A stretch of DNA of 64,000 nt from Frigoriglobus tundricola (GTDB taxonomy: Bacteria > Planctomycetota > Planctomycetia > Gemmatales > Gemmataceae): positions 496,001 through 560,000 of the forward strand of contig NZ_CP053452.2 of assembly GCF_013128195.2 (NCBI RefSeq), in the 5' to 3' direction. This document shows, one piece after another, positions 1 through 10,200 of the stretch. How positions within the stretch are numbered: position 1 is the first letter of the stretch; each line of letters begins with the position of its first letter. Under the pieces are notes generated by a model. That model saw only the letters and a program-made list of their open reading frames with translations. It was not told where the DNA came from and did not search any database. Position numbers and translations under genes: made by a program.

Positions 1-1206
1 GAACACCCGGTCCGGGTGCGCCGCGCCGAGCCACGCGCCGAGTGCGCGGGCCTCGGCCTCCGTCGGGGTTCGGCCGTGGAGGACGATCGTGTGGCCGGTG
101 CAAACGGCCGAACCGTCGGCCGGCAGGTGGGCGGCGAGCGCGGGGGCGTTGTCGAGCAGCCAGGCGGCCGGATCGTCCGCCCGGTCCAGCCCCGCGAGCA
201 ACCGTTCGCGGGCCGCGGTCAGGTCGATCCGCGTGCCGTACGCCTCCCGGTCCTCGGCCGCGGCGACCTGGAGCGACGCGACCTGGGCGAACACTTCGCA
301 CGCGGCGCGCACCGCAAAGGGAACGAACCGCGGCTCCGCGTGGTGGCAGGAGACGAGCCCCCAGAGCGCGCCGTCGCGCAAGAGGGGCATCGTCATCTGG
401 CAGGCGGTGCCCATGTTCTTCAGGTACGTCGTACACATCCGCGACGAGTGCCGGAGCAGGCAGAAACTCATGTCCAGCGGGCGGCCGGTGACGGGGTTAT
501 CGACCGGCACCAGTGGCACCGGTTCGTAGCCCACGTCCGGGACCAGCCGGAGCCAGTTCCGGGCCATCAGGTCGCGGGCCGGCTTCGGCACGTCCCCGGC
601 CGGGAAGTGCTTGTCCAGATAGGACGCCGCGTCCGGCCGCCGGTCCTCGGCGAGCACCCAGCCGCTCGCGTCCGCGGCGAAGCGGTACACCATGACCCGG
701 TCGAACCCGGTCAGCCGCCGCACCTCGACGGCGACCGTCTGGCAGAACCCGCGGACGCTCGCCGACGACTGGAGGCGGGCGACGGCGTCCCGCACCAGCG
801 TGTACGGGTCGCCCGCCCCGGGGTCCGATCGGCCGGTCGCTTCCAGTTCGAGGACGAGGAGCCCGTCGCTGGTGTGAACGGTGACGTCGAGCGGGGCTCC
901 CCCGGTCGGCGGCACCAGCGTCAGAGCGAACCGCGGCCCGGCGTCCAGCCGCTCGCGGGCGACGGTGGCGCGCAGCCGGTCGGCCACCTCGGTGCCGAAC
1001 AGGTCGTCAACCGCCCGGCCGAGAACCGCGTCCGGCTCCGCTCCGAGCCAGCGGCGGGTGTTGGCGCTCGCCTGGACGACCACGAGGTCGTCCGGGCGGA
1101 GGACCAAGAGGGCGCCGTGGGGCTGAATGAGACCGGGGATCTGGATCGGGATCCGGTCACACGCGGCCGGATCGAACCCCGGACCGGAGAGCGGATCAGC
1201 TCCCAT
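1..1206 (-). CDS. bphP: Bacteriophytochrome, second copy (3' end outside window)
   Basis: Photosensory protein binding a linear tetrapyrrole; 402 codons are visible and the frame is still open at the window edge. The N-terminal PAS part carries the CDRIPIQIPGLIQPHG block, with Cys16 at the biliverdin-attachment position. The GAF part (about residues 150-320) has FDRVMVYRF, the PAGDVP version of the PASDIP motif and SCHH. The position normally held by the conserved GAF histidine (before xxYLxNMG) is Cys258, in SSRMCTTYLKNMG. The PHY and output domains lie outside. ATG at 1204-1206 overlaps the stop of the upstream phytochrome gene by 11 bp, so both are very likely in one operon with the heme oxygenase that makes the chromophore. 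The family is certain; the output type is unknown. Confidence 0.9.
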   Translation of the reverse strand, partial: MGADPLSGPGFDPAACDRIPIQIPGLIQPHGALLVLRPDDLVVVQASANTRRWLGAEPDAVLGRAVDDLFGTEVADRLRATVARERLDAGPRFALTLVPPTGGAPLDVTVHTSDGLLVLELEATGRSDPGAGDPYTLVRDAVARLQSSASVRGFCQTVAVEVRRLTGFDRVMVYRFAADASGWVLAEDRRPDAASYLDKHFPAGDVPKPARDLMARNWLRLVPDVGYEPVPLVPVDNPVTGRPLDMSFCLLRHSSRMCTTYLKNMGTACQMTMPLLRDGALWGLVSCHHAEPRFVPFAVRAACEVFAQVASLQVAAAEDREAYGTRIDLTAARERLLAGLDRADDPAAWLLDNAPALAAHLPADGSAVCTGHTIVLHGRTPTEAEARALGAWLGAAHPDRVF

Positions 1207-3580
1207 TGGTGTCTCCGTACCCGTGCGACGGTTCCGCCTCGGTCCGGCTCAGTGTGAAGAAGAACGTCGCCCCGTGCCCCTCCTGCGAGTCCAGCCAGAC
1301 GTGACCGCGGTGCCGTTCGACGAGCTTCTTGACGATCGTCAGCCCGGCCCCGGTCCCGCCGCCGTACGCCTCCCGGCCGTGCAGCCGCTTGAACATCTTG
1401 AAGACCTGCTGGTGGTGCTTCGGGTGGATGCCGATGCCGTTGTCCCGTACGTAGAAGATCGTGTGTCCGACCAACCCGGCCGGGCGCCCCGGGACGGCGT
1501 GGGCCTCCTCCGCGCCGACGTACCCGACCTCGATCCGCTTGGCGGCGCTGTTGTTATATTTCAAGGCGTTTGAGAGGAGGTTCACGAACACCTCGCGGAG
1601 CCGCACGCGGTCGCACCGGACCGTCGGCAGCGCGCGGGGCACGACGATCTCCGTCCCGCCCCCGGCGCGCGCCCCGACCATTTCGACCGCCTCGGCCAGC
1701 ACCTCGTTCAGGTCCGCCGCGTCCAGGGCGAGCGTCAGCCGGCCGACCCGCGAGAAGTGCAGCAGCGAGTCGAGCAGGCCGTCCATGCGGACCGTCAGCC
1801 GCATCAGGGCCTCGAGCTTCCGCCGGCTCTCCTCCTCCGCCGCCGCCATCTCCTCAAGAAGCTGGTGGGCGTACTTGTGGATGCCCCGCAGCGGCTCCTT
1901 CAGGTCGTGGCTGGCGACGTAGGCGAAGGCGTCGAGTTCCTCGTTCGAGTGCGCCAGGTCGGCGTTCAGGTCGGCCAGGTGCTCGGCCCGGCTCACCACC
2001 AGTTCCATCACCAAGAGCCGGAGCCTGGCGGCGGCGTCCACCTCCACCGGGAGCCACGGCCGCGCCCGCTGGCGGACCGCTTCTTTCCACAGCTCGAAGC
2101 TCACGCGCGGGGTCAGCCGCGGCCCGTGCGGCCCCGGCGCCAGCGGTTTGTCGTGCGGGTTGCCCGCCCAGGGGACCGTCTGGATCGTCTCGGGCCGGAA
2201 CCACATCATCAGGTTCCGGCGCGCCCGCGAGAGCGGGAACGCGAGCACCCCGCTCGCCGAATCGGCAAACGACGCCCCCGCCGGGTACTCGCGCACGAGG
2301 GAATCGGTGACGAACAGCGGCCGCGTGGGCGAATCAAACTCGGGCCGCTGGTCGAGCCAGTTCGCGAACGCCTCGAGTTCGGCCTCGGTCGGCGTGTTTC
2401 CGACCCGCCACCAGCGGTCCCTGTGGAAGAGGGCCGCCCCGCCCGCCGCCATCCCGTCGAGCAGCGCGGGCCGGCCGTCGGTCATGGCCGCCAGCCCGCC
2501 CTCCTGGGCCGCCTGGGTGACCAGTTCCTGGTGGACCGCGTCGAGCTTGAGCCGGTACAGGAGGTGTTCGCGCTCCTCGGCCGCCTTGTGCTGGAGCGAC
2601 ACGACCTGGGCGAAAAACTCGCACGCCGCCCGCATCTGGTACGCCACCAACCGGGGGGCGGCGTAGTGGTGGCAGGCGATGAGCCCCCACAGTTCCCCGC
2701 CGCGCCGGACCGGCATGGTCAGGCCCGCCGTCACGCCCATGTTCCGCAGGTACTCGGTGTACATGACCGACGGCCCGCGGAGCGCGCAGTAGGTCATGGT
2801 GAGCGGCCGCCCGTCGTCCGGGTTCACGAGCGGGACGAGTTCGGCCAGCCCGCCGTTCACGTCCGCCACCGGCCGGATCCAGACCTTGGTGAACACGTCC
2901 CGGGCCGGCTTGGGCACGTCCTCGGCCGGGTAGTGGAGCCCGAGCCACTGCGGCAGGTCGGCCCGGCGGCTCTCGGCGACCACCTCGCCGCTGTGGTCGG
3001 CGTGGAACTGGTAGACCATGACCCGGTCGAACCCGGTGAGCGCGCGGACCTCCTCGGTGACGGCGGCACAGAACGCGGCGAGCGAATCGGCGGCCTGGAG
3101 CCGGGCGACCGATTTCTTGACGAGCGCGTAGTAGTCCGGTTCGCGGTCCGCGTCCCCCGTCGCGGGCTCGAACTCCACGACCCGAACACCGCCGGTGGTG
3201 TGGACGGTGACGTCGAGGGGCGACTCGGGACCGGTCGGCGGTCGAGTGAACGCGTAGAGCGGGTTGTTCTCGGTCGGCTCGGTCATCAACAGAGCGCGCA
3301 ACCGGGCCTCTCCGTCCGCCCCGACGGCCGCCGCGACCGGGCGCCCCAAAAGCGCCCCCGGCGGGAGGCCGAGGACGGCAGCGGTGTTCTCGCTCGCCTG
3401 GAGCACGGTCAGGTCCGCCGCCCGCAGCACGAGCAGCGCCCCGTGGGCCTGAACGCAGCCGGGGGTCTGGACCGGCTCGCTGTCACAGTTGGTGACGGTG
3501 ACGCCGTGCCGCTTGACGCTGTACGGCTGCCCCTCCCACGGCAGCGGCGCAGGTACGGGGGAGGCCTCGGTTTCGGTCAT
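1196..3580 (-). CDS. bphP: Bacteriophytochrome histidine kinase
   Basis: Red/far-red photoreceptor kinase of 794 residues in the order PAS (about 25-130), GAF (150-320), PHY (335-520), HisKA (545-615), HATPase (650-780). Cys32 in NCDSEP is at the biliverdin-binding position. FDRVMVYQF, PAEDVP (218-223) and ACHH (302-305) mark the GAF pocket, PRVSF (491-495) the PHY tongue, and His558 in SHDLKEPLR is the phospho-acceptor. The N box NLLSNALKYN and the DNGIGI and GTGAGL glycine boxes are intact. The conserved GAF histidine of the SPMH motif is Tyr274 here (SVMYTEYLRNMG). The ATG overlaps the heme oxygenase stop as ATGA, so translation is probably coupled. Its cognate regulator may be the Rcp1-like receiver in the divergent operon, which is inference. 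Confidence 0.95.
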   Translation of the reverse strand: MTETEASPVPAPLPWEGQPYSVKRHGVTVTNCDSEPVQTPGCVQAHGALLVLRAADLTVLQASENTAAVLGLPPGALLGRPVAAAVGADGEARLRALLMTEPTENNPLYAFTRPPTGPESPLDVTVHTTGGVRVVEFEPATGDADREPDYYALVKKSVARLQAADSLAAFCAAVTEEVRALTGFDRVMVYQFHADHSGEVVAESRRADLPQWLGLHYPAEDVPKPARDVFTKVWIRPVADVNGGLAELVPLVNPDDGRPLTMTYCALRGPSVMYTEYLRNMGVTAGLTMPVRRGGELWGLIACHHYAAPRLVAYQMRAACEFFAQVVSLQHKAAEEREHLLYRLKLDAVHQELVTQAAQEGGLAAMTDGRPALLDGMAAGGAALFHRDRWWRVGNTPTEAELEAFANWLDQRPEFDSPTRPLFVTDSLVREYPAGASFADSASGVLAFPLSRARRNLMMWFRPETIQTVPWAGNPHDKPLAPGPHGPRLTPRVSFELWKEAVRQRARPWLPVEVDAAARLRLLVMELVVSRAEHLADLNADLAHSNEELDAFAYVASHDLKEPLRGIHKYAHQLLEEMAAAEEESRRKLEALMRLTVRMDGLLDSLLHFSRVGRLTLALDAADLNEVLAEAVEMVGARAGGGTEIVVPRALPTVRCDRVRLREVFVNLLSNALKYNNSAAKRIEVGYVGAEEAHAVPGRPAGLVGHTIFYVRDNGIGIHPKHHQQVFKMFKRLHGREAYGGGTGAGLTIVKKLVERHRGHVWLDSQEGHGATFFFTLSRTEAEPSHGYGDTNGS

Positions 3581-4173
3581 ACGGCGGGGCTCCTCTGGCA
3601 CCAACTGCGCAGTGCGCGGAACGTTTCCCGGGCGGCCGCGACCACCCGATCTTCTATCTCGCGGGTGGCCGCGAACGCGACAAGGGCCGTTCCGAACGAA
3701 CGCCACATCTCGCCGGTCCGCTCCCCGTACCCGTGGAAGAACCGCCCCCCGGTCTCGGACCCGATGCCCAGTGTACCAGAAATGTGCCGGCTGATGACCT
3801 GCCCGCCGAGGGTCGCTCCTTCGAGCACGTACAGGCACCCGAAGCACGCGGCGGGGGTGTCCAGCCGCGGGGGGTCGGGACACACCGGGAGCCGGTCGGG
3901 CGCGTCCACCCCGAGCGCCCGGAGGTCCGCTTCCAGGAGGGGCGCTTTTCGGCGGCGCTCCAGGTCGAGGCCACGGTCCGCCCAGCCGCCGACCGATCCG
4001 ATGGCGTCTTCGATGGGGCGGTAGAAGCCGAAAAAGCGCTTCAGGAAGTGGTCGTACCGTTCCCGCGTCAGCCCGCCGAGGTCGAGCGCCGCTTCAACGG
4101 CATCGTGCTCGGACCGGGTCTCGCTCCGGAGCCGGACGAGAAGGTTACTGGGCGTGTCCTCGTCCCTCATCAT
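3577..4173 (-). CDS. bphO: Biliverdin-producing heme oxygenase
   Basis: Cleaves heme to biliverdin, CO and iron, supplying the chromophore of the two phytochromes encoded downstream. The 198-residue helical protein has the expected size for bacterial BphO/HemO. His23 in RSETRSEHDAVE is the likely proximal heme ligand, and YVLEGATLGGQVI matches the distal-helix region of the family. Two adjacent ATG codons (4173 and 4170) follow a purine-rich AAGGGGG stretch; either could be used. First gene of the bphO-bphP-bphP operon; its stop overlaps the next ATG. Confidence 0.93.
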   Translation of the reverse strand: MMRDEDTPSNLLVRLRSETRSEHDAVEAALDLGGLTRERYDHFLKRFFGFYRPIEDAIGSVGGWADRGLDLERRRKAPLLEADLRALGVDAPDRLPVCPDPPRLDTPAACFGCLYVLEGATLGGQVISRHISGTLGIGSETGGRFFHGYGERTGEMWRSFGTALVAFAATREIEDRVVAAARETFRALRSWCQRSPAV

Positions 4174-4244
4174 CCCCCTTCATTTCCGTCGGAAGGGGTC
4201 GCCCGACCGCCCGGCCGGTGACCGGGGTTGCGCCGCTCAGGAAG

Positions 4245-4259
4245 ACAATTGGCAATTGT
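4245..4259. promoter_or_regulatory. Perfect 15-bp inverted repeat, candidate operator
   Basis: Seven-base arms (acaattg / caattgt) separated by one G, 72 bp upstream of the bphO start and next to the A/T-rich island. The size and symmetry suit a dimeric regulator site. No regulator is assigned and function is inferred from position only. Confidence 0.35.
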
Positions 4260-4630
4260 TTAAAGTATTGGTGGTATACTTAAGTAAAAATGAACCGGCG
4301 GGCAACCGGGTGACCAAGCCGCAGGCCAATCACACGGGGCGCAGGAGCGTGAGACGTCGCGCCCGCCTGAGTTGTCCCTCAGACCGCTCCCGGCCTGACT
4401 CGGGCTCGACGGCCTCTGACGGCGGCGCCGGGCCGTATGGATTGCTGAGTACCCGTTGTCGTTCGCGCGGGCGAGATGACAAAACAGGTCGTGTGCTTGC
4501 GGGCGTGGAACGCTTTCCATGAGGACCACGGCGGGCGGACCCGGGAGGCCGCGGCCACCGTTTCTGATGCATGTTGGAGTTATTCGCGCCGCTGGTGAAA
4601 GGTAAGACAGCAATCCGTTAGCCGGACGCC

Positions 4631-4659
4631 TTGGCTTGAACCGGCGTAAGGAATATCGT
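4631..4659 (+). promoter_or_regulatory. Weak sigma70-like promoter candidate
   Basis: TTGGCT and TATCGT are spaced by 17 bp, about 120 bp before the rightward kinase gene. The -10 match is imperfect; offered only because it is the best-spaced pair seen upstream of that gene. Confidence 0.2.
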
Positions 4660-4780
4660 TAAAGGAACGCCGTCACCTTTTCGACTCGTGACTATATCGC
4701 CACAATCAGCACGTTGGATTATTCGGTCCCCGCACGGGCGGCGGGAAACAGCAGCGGTTCCATTTGTCGAAGGGCTCGCG

Positions 4781-6769
4781 ATGCCGGCACAGGAATCGGT
4801 ACTGAGACAATCGCTTCGGTTGTTGATTGTTGATGACAGCCCCGATGACCGCGCCGAAATCCGCCGGCTCGTGCTCCGCGGGGCGGACCGACCGGTCGCG
4901 TTCACGGAAGTGGAGTGCGGCTCCGCCGCCGTCAGTGCCATCCGCTCTGCGGACACCGGCCCACCGGACTGCGTCCTCCTCGACTACACGCTCCCCGACA
5001 TGAACGCAGTGGAGGTGCTGACCGCGGTAATCGCCGCGGACGGGTTGCCGCCCTGTCCGGTGGTGGTCGTCACGGGAATCGCCGGGTCCGATATGGGACG
5101 CGCGGTGATCCGGGCCGGGGCGCAGGACTACATCGGCAAGGAGTGGCTCACGCCGCACGGGCTGATCCGGGCGGTCGAGAACGCGGCCGAGCGGTGGGCG
5201 ATGGCCCACGAGTTGCACAAAAAAGAGGCCGCGCTCTGTGAGAGCGAGGCGCACTTCCGTCTCATCTTCGCGAGCGCCGCCGTCGGGATCGCCCGGTTGG
5301 GGCTCGACGGCCGGTTCGTGGAGGTGAACGACGCCTTCGCTCGGATTCACGGCTTCGACCGTGACGAGGTGCCGGGGATGACCGTCCAGCAGCTCACGCA
5401 CCCCGACGACCGGCCCGCCGACCTCGCGCTCATGCGCCGGTTGCTCGACGGGGAACTGCCGACGTACACGCTCGAAAAGCGCAAGTTCAGAAAAGACGGA
5501 TCGGTCATCTGGGTCAATCACGCGGTCTCGCTCGATCGTTTGCCCGGCGGGATGGCGCGCCACTTTATCAGCGCGGTCCACGACATCACCGACCGGAAAC
5601 AGGCCGAGCGGAAGCTCTTTGAGAGCAACAGCCGCCTCGAAGCCCTGATGCGCGCCCTTCCGGTGGGGGTGAGTTTCTCGGAAGACGCCACCTGTGAGCG
5701 GATCACGGGGAACCCCGCCGTCCTCGCCCAGTTTGCGGTTCCACCGACCGAAAACTTATCCGCCTCCGCCCCGGACCCCGTTGCCTTCGGCCGGAAGCTC
5801 CGGTTCCTACACGCGGGGCAACCCTTGAGCGATACCGAACTGCCGCTCCAGCGGGCCGTCGCCGAGAACCGCATCATCCCGCCCCTGGAACTGGAGGTGG
5901 TGATGCCGGACGGGCGGCACTGGTTCGCCGAAGCGTCCGGGGCCCCGATTCACGACGAGCGGGGCGCGGTCGTCGCCGGCGTCGCGGTCACGCTCGACAT
6001 CACCGACCGCAAACGGGCCGAGCACGAGATCCGGGCGCTGAACGCCGATCTGGAGGCCCGGGTGGCGCGGCGAACGGCCCAACTCGAAGAGGCGAACCGC
6101 GAACTCGAGTCGTTCTCGTACTCGGTCTCCCACGACATGCGGGCCCCGCTCCGCTCCATCCAGGGCTTCTCTCAAATACTGCTCGAGGAGTACGCCACGC
6201 ATCTGCCCCCCGAAGCCAAAGACTGCCTGAACGAGGTGTGCGGCAACACGAAGCAAATGGGCCGGCTCATCGACGACCTGCTCGCCTTCTCGCGCCTGGG
6301 CCGGGCGGCCCTAGAGAAGTCCGTTGTGTCGGCCGACCGCCTCGCGCGCCAGTGCATCGCCGACCTGGGCCGGGACCGGTCCGCGGAATTTCGCGTGGCC
6401 GACCTGCCGTCGTGTTCCGCCGACCCGGCACTCCTCAAACAGGTCTGGCTGAACCTCCTGAGCAACGCCCTCAAATACTCCCGCGGGCGGAAGCAACCCG
6501 TGGTCGAAGTCGGCGCGCGGGCCGGGGAGCGCGAACTGGTATACTTTGTCAAGGACAACGGGGTCGGGTTCGACATGCGGTACGCGCACAACTTGTTCGG
6601 GGTGTTCCAGCGCCTGCACCGGCAAGAGGACTACGAGGGCACGGGGGTCGGTCTGGCGATCGTCCAGCGGGTGGTCCACCGCCACGGCGGCCGCGTCTGG
6701 GCCGAAGCGCAGCCCGACCAGGGTGCGACGTTCTACTTCTCCCTCCCTCTCGAAGGGGCGACCGCGTGA
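4781..6769 (+). CDS. Receiver-PAS-PAS-histidine kinase
   Basis: Cytoplasmic signalling kinase of 662 residues. The N-terminal receiver (about 10-135) has VDDSPDD and the phospho-acceptor block LLDYTLPD. Two PAS/PAC units follow, each ending in a DITDRK motif. HisKA has SYSVSHDMRAPLRS, and HATPase has NLLSNALKYS, KDNGVGFD and GTGVGLAIV. No membrane segment. The kinase core resembles that of phytochromes, which fits the divergent bphP genes. ATG 4781 is chosen because the preceding 31 codons match nothing in the family and the receiver begins soon after it. The stop overlaps the next gene as GTGA. Confidence 0.9.
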   Translation: MPAQESVLRQSLRLLIVDDSPDDRAEIRRLVLRGADRPVAFTEVECGSAAVSAIRSADTGPPDCVLLDYTLPDMNAVEVLTAVIAADGLPPCPVVVVTGIAGSDMGRAVIRAGAQDYIGKEWLTPHGLIRAVENAAERWAMAHELHKKEAALCESEAHFRLIFASAAVGIARLGLDGRFVEVNDAFARIHGFDRDEVPGMTVQQLTHPDDRPADLALMRRLLDGELPTYTLEKRKFRKDGSVIWVNHAVSLDRLPGGMARHFISAVHDITDRKQAERKLFESNSRLEALMRALPVGVSFSEDATCERITGNPAVLAQFAVPPTENLSASAPDPVAFGRKLRFLHAGQPLSDTELPLQRAVAENRIIPPLELEVVMPDGRHWFAEASGAPIHDERGAVVAGVAVTLDITDRKRAEHEIRALNADLEARVARRTAQLEEANRELESFSYSVSHDMRAPLRSIQGFSQILLEEYATHLPPEAKDCLNEVCGNTKQMGRLIDDLLAFSRLGRAALEKSVVSADRLARQCIADLGRDRSAEFRVADLPSCSADPALLKQVWLNLLSNALKYSRGRKQPVVEVGARAGERELVYFVKDNGVGFDMRYAHNLFGVFQRLHRQEDYEGTGVGLAIVQRVVHRHGGRVWAEAQPDQGATFYFSLPLEGATA

Positions 6770-7212
6770 CCGAGGTTATCGAGATCCTGCTGATCGAGGA
6801 CAACCCGAGCGACGTCAAACTGGCCATGCGGGCGTTTCAAAAGAACAACCTAGCCAACCGGGTCCAGGTCCTCCGGGACGGGGCCGAGGCGCTGGAGTAC
6901 CTGTTCAGCACCGACCGCTACGCCGACCGCAAGGGGCAATCCCCTCCGAAGGTCGTTCTCCTTGACCTGAAACTGCCACTGGTCGACGGGCACGAGGTGC
7001 TCCGGCGGATCAAGGCCGACCCCGTGACGCGGATGATCCCCGTGGTCGTGATGACCTCCTCGGTCGAGGAGCGGGACATGGTCGAGAGCTACCAGCTCGG
7101 GGTGAACAGCTACGTCCAGAAGCCGGTCTCGTTCGAGCAGTTCATCGAGGCCGTCCGGCTCATCGGCTTCTACTGGCTCCTCGTCAACAAGGTTCCTCCT
7201 TTGCCAGGGTGA
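6766..7212 (+). CDS. Rcp1-like response regulator
   Basis: Single-domain receiver of 148 residues, closest in pattern to Rcp1, the regulator paired with cyanobacterial phytochrome Cph1: LLIEDNPSDVKLAMRAF, LDLKLPLVDGHEVL with the phospho-Asp, VMTSS and the lysine of YVQKP. No output domain. The start is a GTG at 6766 that overlaps the TGA of the kinase gene (GTGA), implying coupled translation and a kinase-regulator pair. Inferred role: phosphate relay from the neighbouring kinase and possibly the phytochrome. Confidence 0.9.
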   Translation: MTEVIEILLIEDNPSDVKLAMRAFQKNNLANRVQVLRDGAEALEYLFSTDRYADRKGQSPPKVVLLDLKLPLVDGHEVLRRIKADPVTRMIPVVVMTSSVEERDMVESYQLGVNSYVQKPVSFEQFIEAVRLIGFYWLLVNKVPPLPG

Positions 7213-7217
7213 CGCCC

Positions 7218-10200
7218 ATGCCCGACGCGCCGATCCGCCTGGTGATCGTCGAGGACAACCCGTCCGACGCCAAGCTCCTGGACCACGCGCTGCGGCGCGG
7301 CGGGGTCGAGTTCCGGTCCGTGCGGGTCGATTCCGAAGCGGACTACGTCGCCGCGCTGGCGGACGAACCGGACGTCGTGCTGTGCGACTGGCAAATGCCC
7401 CATTTCAACAGCCTCCGCGCGCTGGAACTGCTGCGCAACCGGCGGCCCCACACGCCGTTCATTCTCGTGTCGGGGTCGATCGGGGAAGAGGCGGCCGTGC
7501 ACATCATCAAACTCGGCGCGACCGACTACCTGCTCAAGGACCGCCTGGGGCGCCTGGGGCCGGCGGTGCGGCAGGCGCTCGAGCAGAGCGCGCTGCGCAC
7601 CGCCGCCCAGCAGTCGGCCGAGGCCCTCCGGCGGAGCGAAGCGGCGCTGGCGGAGGCCCAACGGGTCGCCCATCTCGGGAGCTGGGTGTGGGACCCTCCG
7701 ACGGGTGCCGTGTTGTGGTCGGACGCGATTTACGAACTGTTCGGCCTCGACCGGGCCACTACCCGACCGAGCCTTGAGACGTTCCTGTCGGTCCTGCATC
7801 CCGACGACCGCCCCGCCGCCCTGGCCCGCGTCGAGACCATGCTCGCGGGGGCGGACGAGTTCGCCAACGACTTCCGCATCGTCCGACCCGACGGGGCCGT
7901 GCTCTGGATTCACAGCCGCGCGCGCGCGACCCGCGACCCGGCGGGGGCGCTCCTCCGCGTCGACGGGATCGATCAGGACATCACCGACCGGAAACGGACC
8001 GAGGCGGCGCTGCGGGCGAGCGAGGAGCGGTACCGCCTCGCGATCCGCGCGACCAACGACGCGGTCTGGGACCTGGACCTCTTATCAGAGTGCGTTCATC
8101 AGAGCGATCCGTTCACGGCGCTTTTTAGCTACACGCCCAACACGGCCAGCCGCCTTCAGTCGTGGATCGATCGCGTCCACCCCGAAGACCGGGAGCGGGC
8201 GTGGGAGGGGTTACAGGGTGCGATCGGCGGCGCGGAGAGCCACTGGGAGTGCGACTACCGGTTCCTCCGGACCGACGGCGTGTGGGCGGAGGTCCACGAC
8301 CGCGGCTTCATCTTGCGGGACGAAGATGGCCGGGCGCAGCGCATCGTCGGGGCGATGCAGGACGTAACGGATCGGAAGCGGGCGGAGGCGGAGCTGTGGA
8401 AGACGGCCGAACTCCTCCGGGCGGTCGCCAACGGCACGACGGACGCGGTGTATGTGAAGGACCGGAACGGCAAGTACCTCCTGTTAAACGCCGCCGCCGC
8501 CGGATTCGTCGGCAAAACGGTCGCCGAGGTCTTGGGCCGTGACGATTCGGGCCTGTTCGATCCCGAGGGGGCGCGGCGGGCCATGGCGTGGGACCGGCGG
8601 GTCATGGAATCCGGGTGCGCCGAGACGGACGAAGAAACCTTGACGGCGGCCGGGGTGTCCCGCACGTTCCTGACGACGAAGGCCCCGTACCGGGACGCGA
8701 ACGGGACCGTCACCGGGGTCATCGGCATCTCCCGTGACGTGACCGAGTGGAAGCGGGCGGCGGACGCGGTGCGGGAGAGCGAGGAGCGGTACCGGCGCCT
8801 GGTCGAGGTCCTCCCCGACGCGGTGTTCATCAACGCCGGCGGCCGGATCGTGTTCTGTAACCCCGCCTGCCTCCGTCTCCTCGGGGCCACCGACCCCGCA
8901 CAGGTGATCGGGAAGGACCCGCTGGAGCTGTTCCACCCCGATTACCATGCCGCCATCCGGGGCCGGATCGGGAGGATGATCGAGACGCGCGAGTCCGCGC
9001 CGGCGCTTGAAGAGCGGGTCGTCCGCCTCGACGGGCGCGCCGTCACCGTCTTGGTCATCGCGACGCCGATCCCCGCCCGCGGGGCGGACGCCATCCTCGT
9101 CGTCCTCACCGACCTGACCGAGCGCGAGCGCTCCTTGGAGCGGCTCCGCTCGGTCATGGGGAGCGTGAGCGACGCGATCCTCACCACCGACGGTCACGGA
9201 ACCGTCGGGTCCGTCAACACCGGCACGCAGCGCGTGTTCGGGTACACCGAGGCCGAGCTGGTCGGCGCGAGCGTTTGGCTCCTGGTACCGGGATCCGGCC
9301 CGGGCGAACGCGACGGCCCGCTCGCGAACGGTCCGCGCCCGGGGGTCCCGCGGCTGGTCGGCGGGGGCCGGGAGGTCGTCGGGCGGCGGAAGGACGGGAG
9401 CACCTTTCCCCTCGAACTGACCGTGACCGAGTTCCACCTCGACGGCGACCGGCACTTCACCTGGGTGCTCCACGACATCACGGCGCGAAAACAGTTGGAA
9501 GAGCAGTACCGGCACGCCCAGAAGATGGAGGCCGTGGGCCAACTCGCCGGCGGGGTGGCGCACGACTTCAACAACCTGCTCACGGTCATCAACGGGTGCA
9601 GCGAGATGCTGCTCGAGGACGCCGGGGACGGCCCCTCGGTCCGGACCCGGGCGGGGGCCATCCGGGAGGCCGGGGAGCGGGCCGCCGGGCTGACCAGCCA
9701 GCTCCTGGCGTTCAGCCGGCGGACCGTCCTGGAACCGCGGATCGTGTGTCCGAACGTCGTGGTGGCCGAGACCGGCAACTTGCTGGCGCGGCTGATCGGG
9801 GAGGACGTGCGGCTCGTCACGGCGCTGGACCCGCGGATCGGCCGGGTCCGGGTGGACCCGGGCCAGTTCGGGCAGGTGCTCATGAACCTGGCCGTGAACG
9901 CCCGGGACGCGATGCCCACGGGCGGGCGGCTGACGATCGAGACCCGCGACGTCGTGCTGGACGAGGCGCACACTCGGGTGCGGTCCGAGGTGCGGCCGGG
10001 GCGCTACGCGGTCATCACGGTCGCGGACACCGGGACCGGAATGACGGCCGAGGTCAAGGCGCGGGTGTTCGAGCCCTTTTTTACCACCAAGGGACCGGGC
10101 AAGGGGACCGGCCTCGGGCTGGCCACGGTGTTCGGGATCGTCAAGCAGTCGTCCGGGCACATCGAGGTGGACAGTGCGGTCGGAGCGGGAACGACGTTCC

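Larger units (their letters stand above)
4174..4780. other. Intergenic region between divergent photosensory operons
   Basis: About 600 bp with no convincing gene. It contains an A/T-rich island (about 4244-4292) that stands out in this high-GC window, with a perfect 15-bp inverted repeat at its edge. This is where control of bphO and of the divergent kinase gene should lie. Short open frames here have no recognisable motif. Confidence 0.5.

Noticed and set aside
1757-4024. 755-codon open frame on the plus strand
   Set aside because: It lies antisense to the phytochrome and heme oxygenase genes, is Arg/Pro/His-rich and has no domain. High GC yields long antisense frames.
4244-4292. A/T-rich stretch as a replication origin
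   Set aside because: No DnaA-box cluster, no origin-linked genes, and the island is only about 50 bp.
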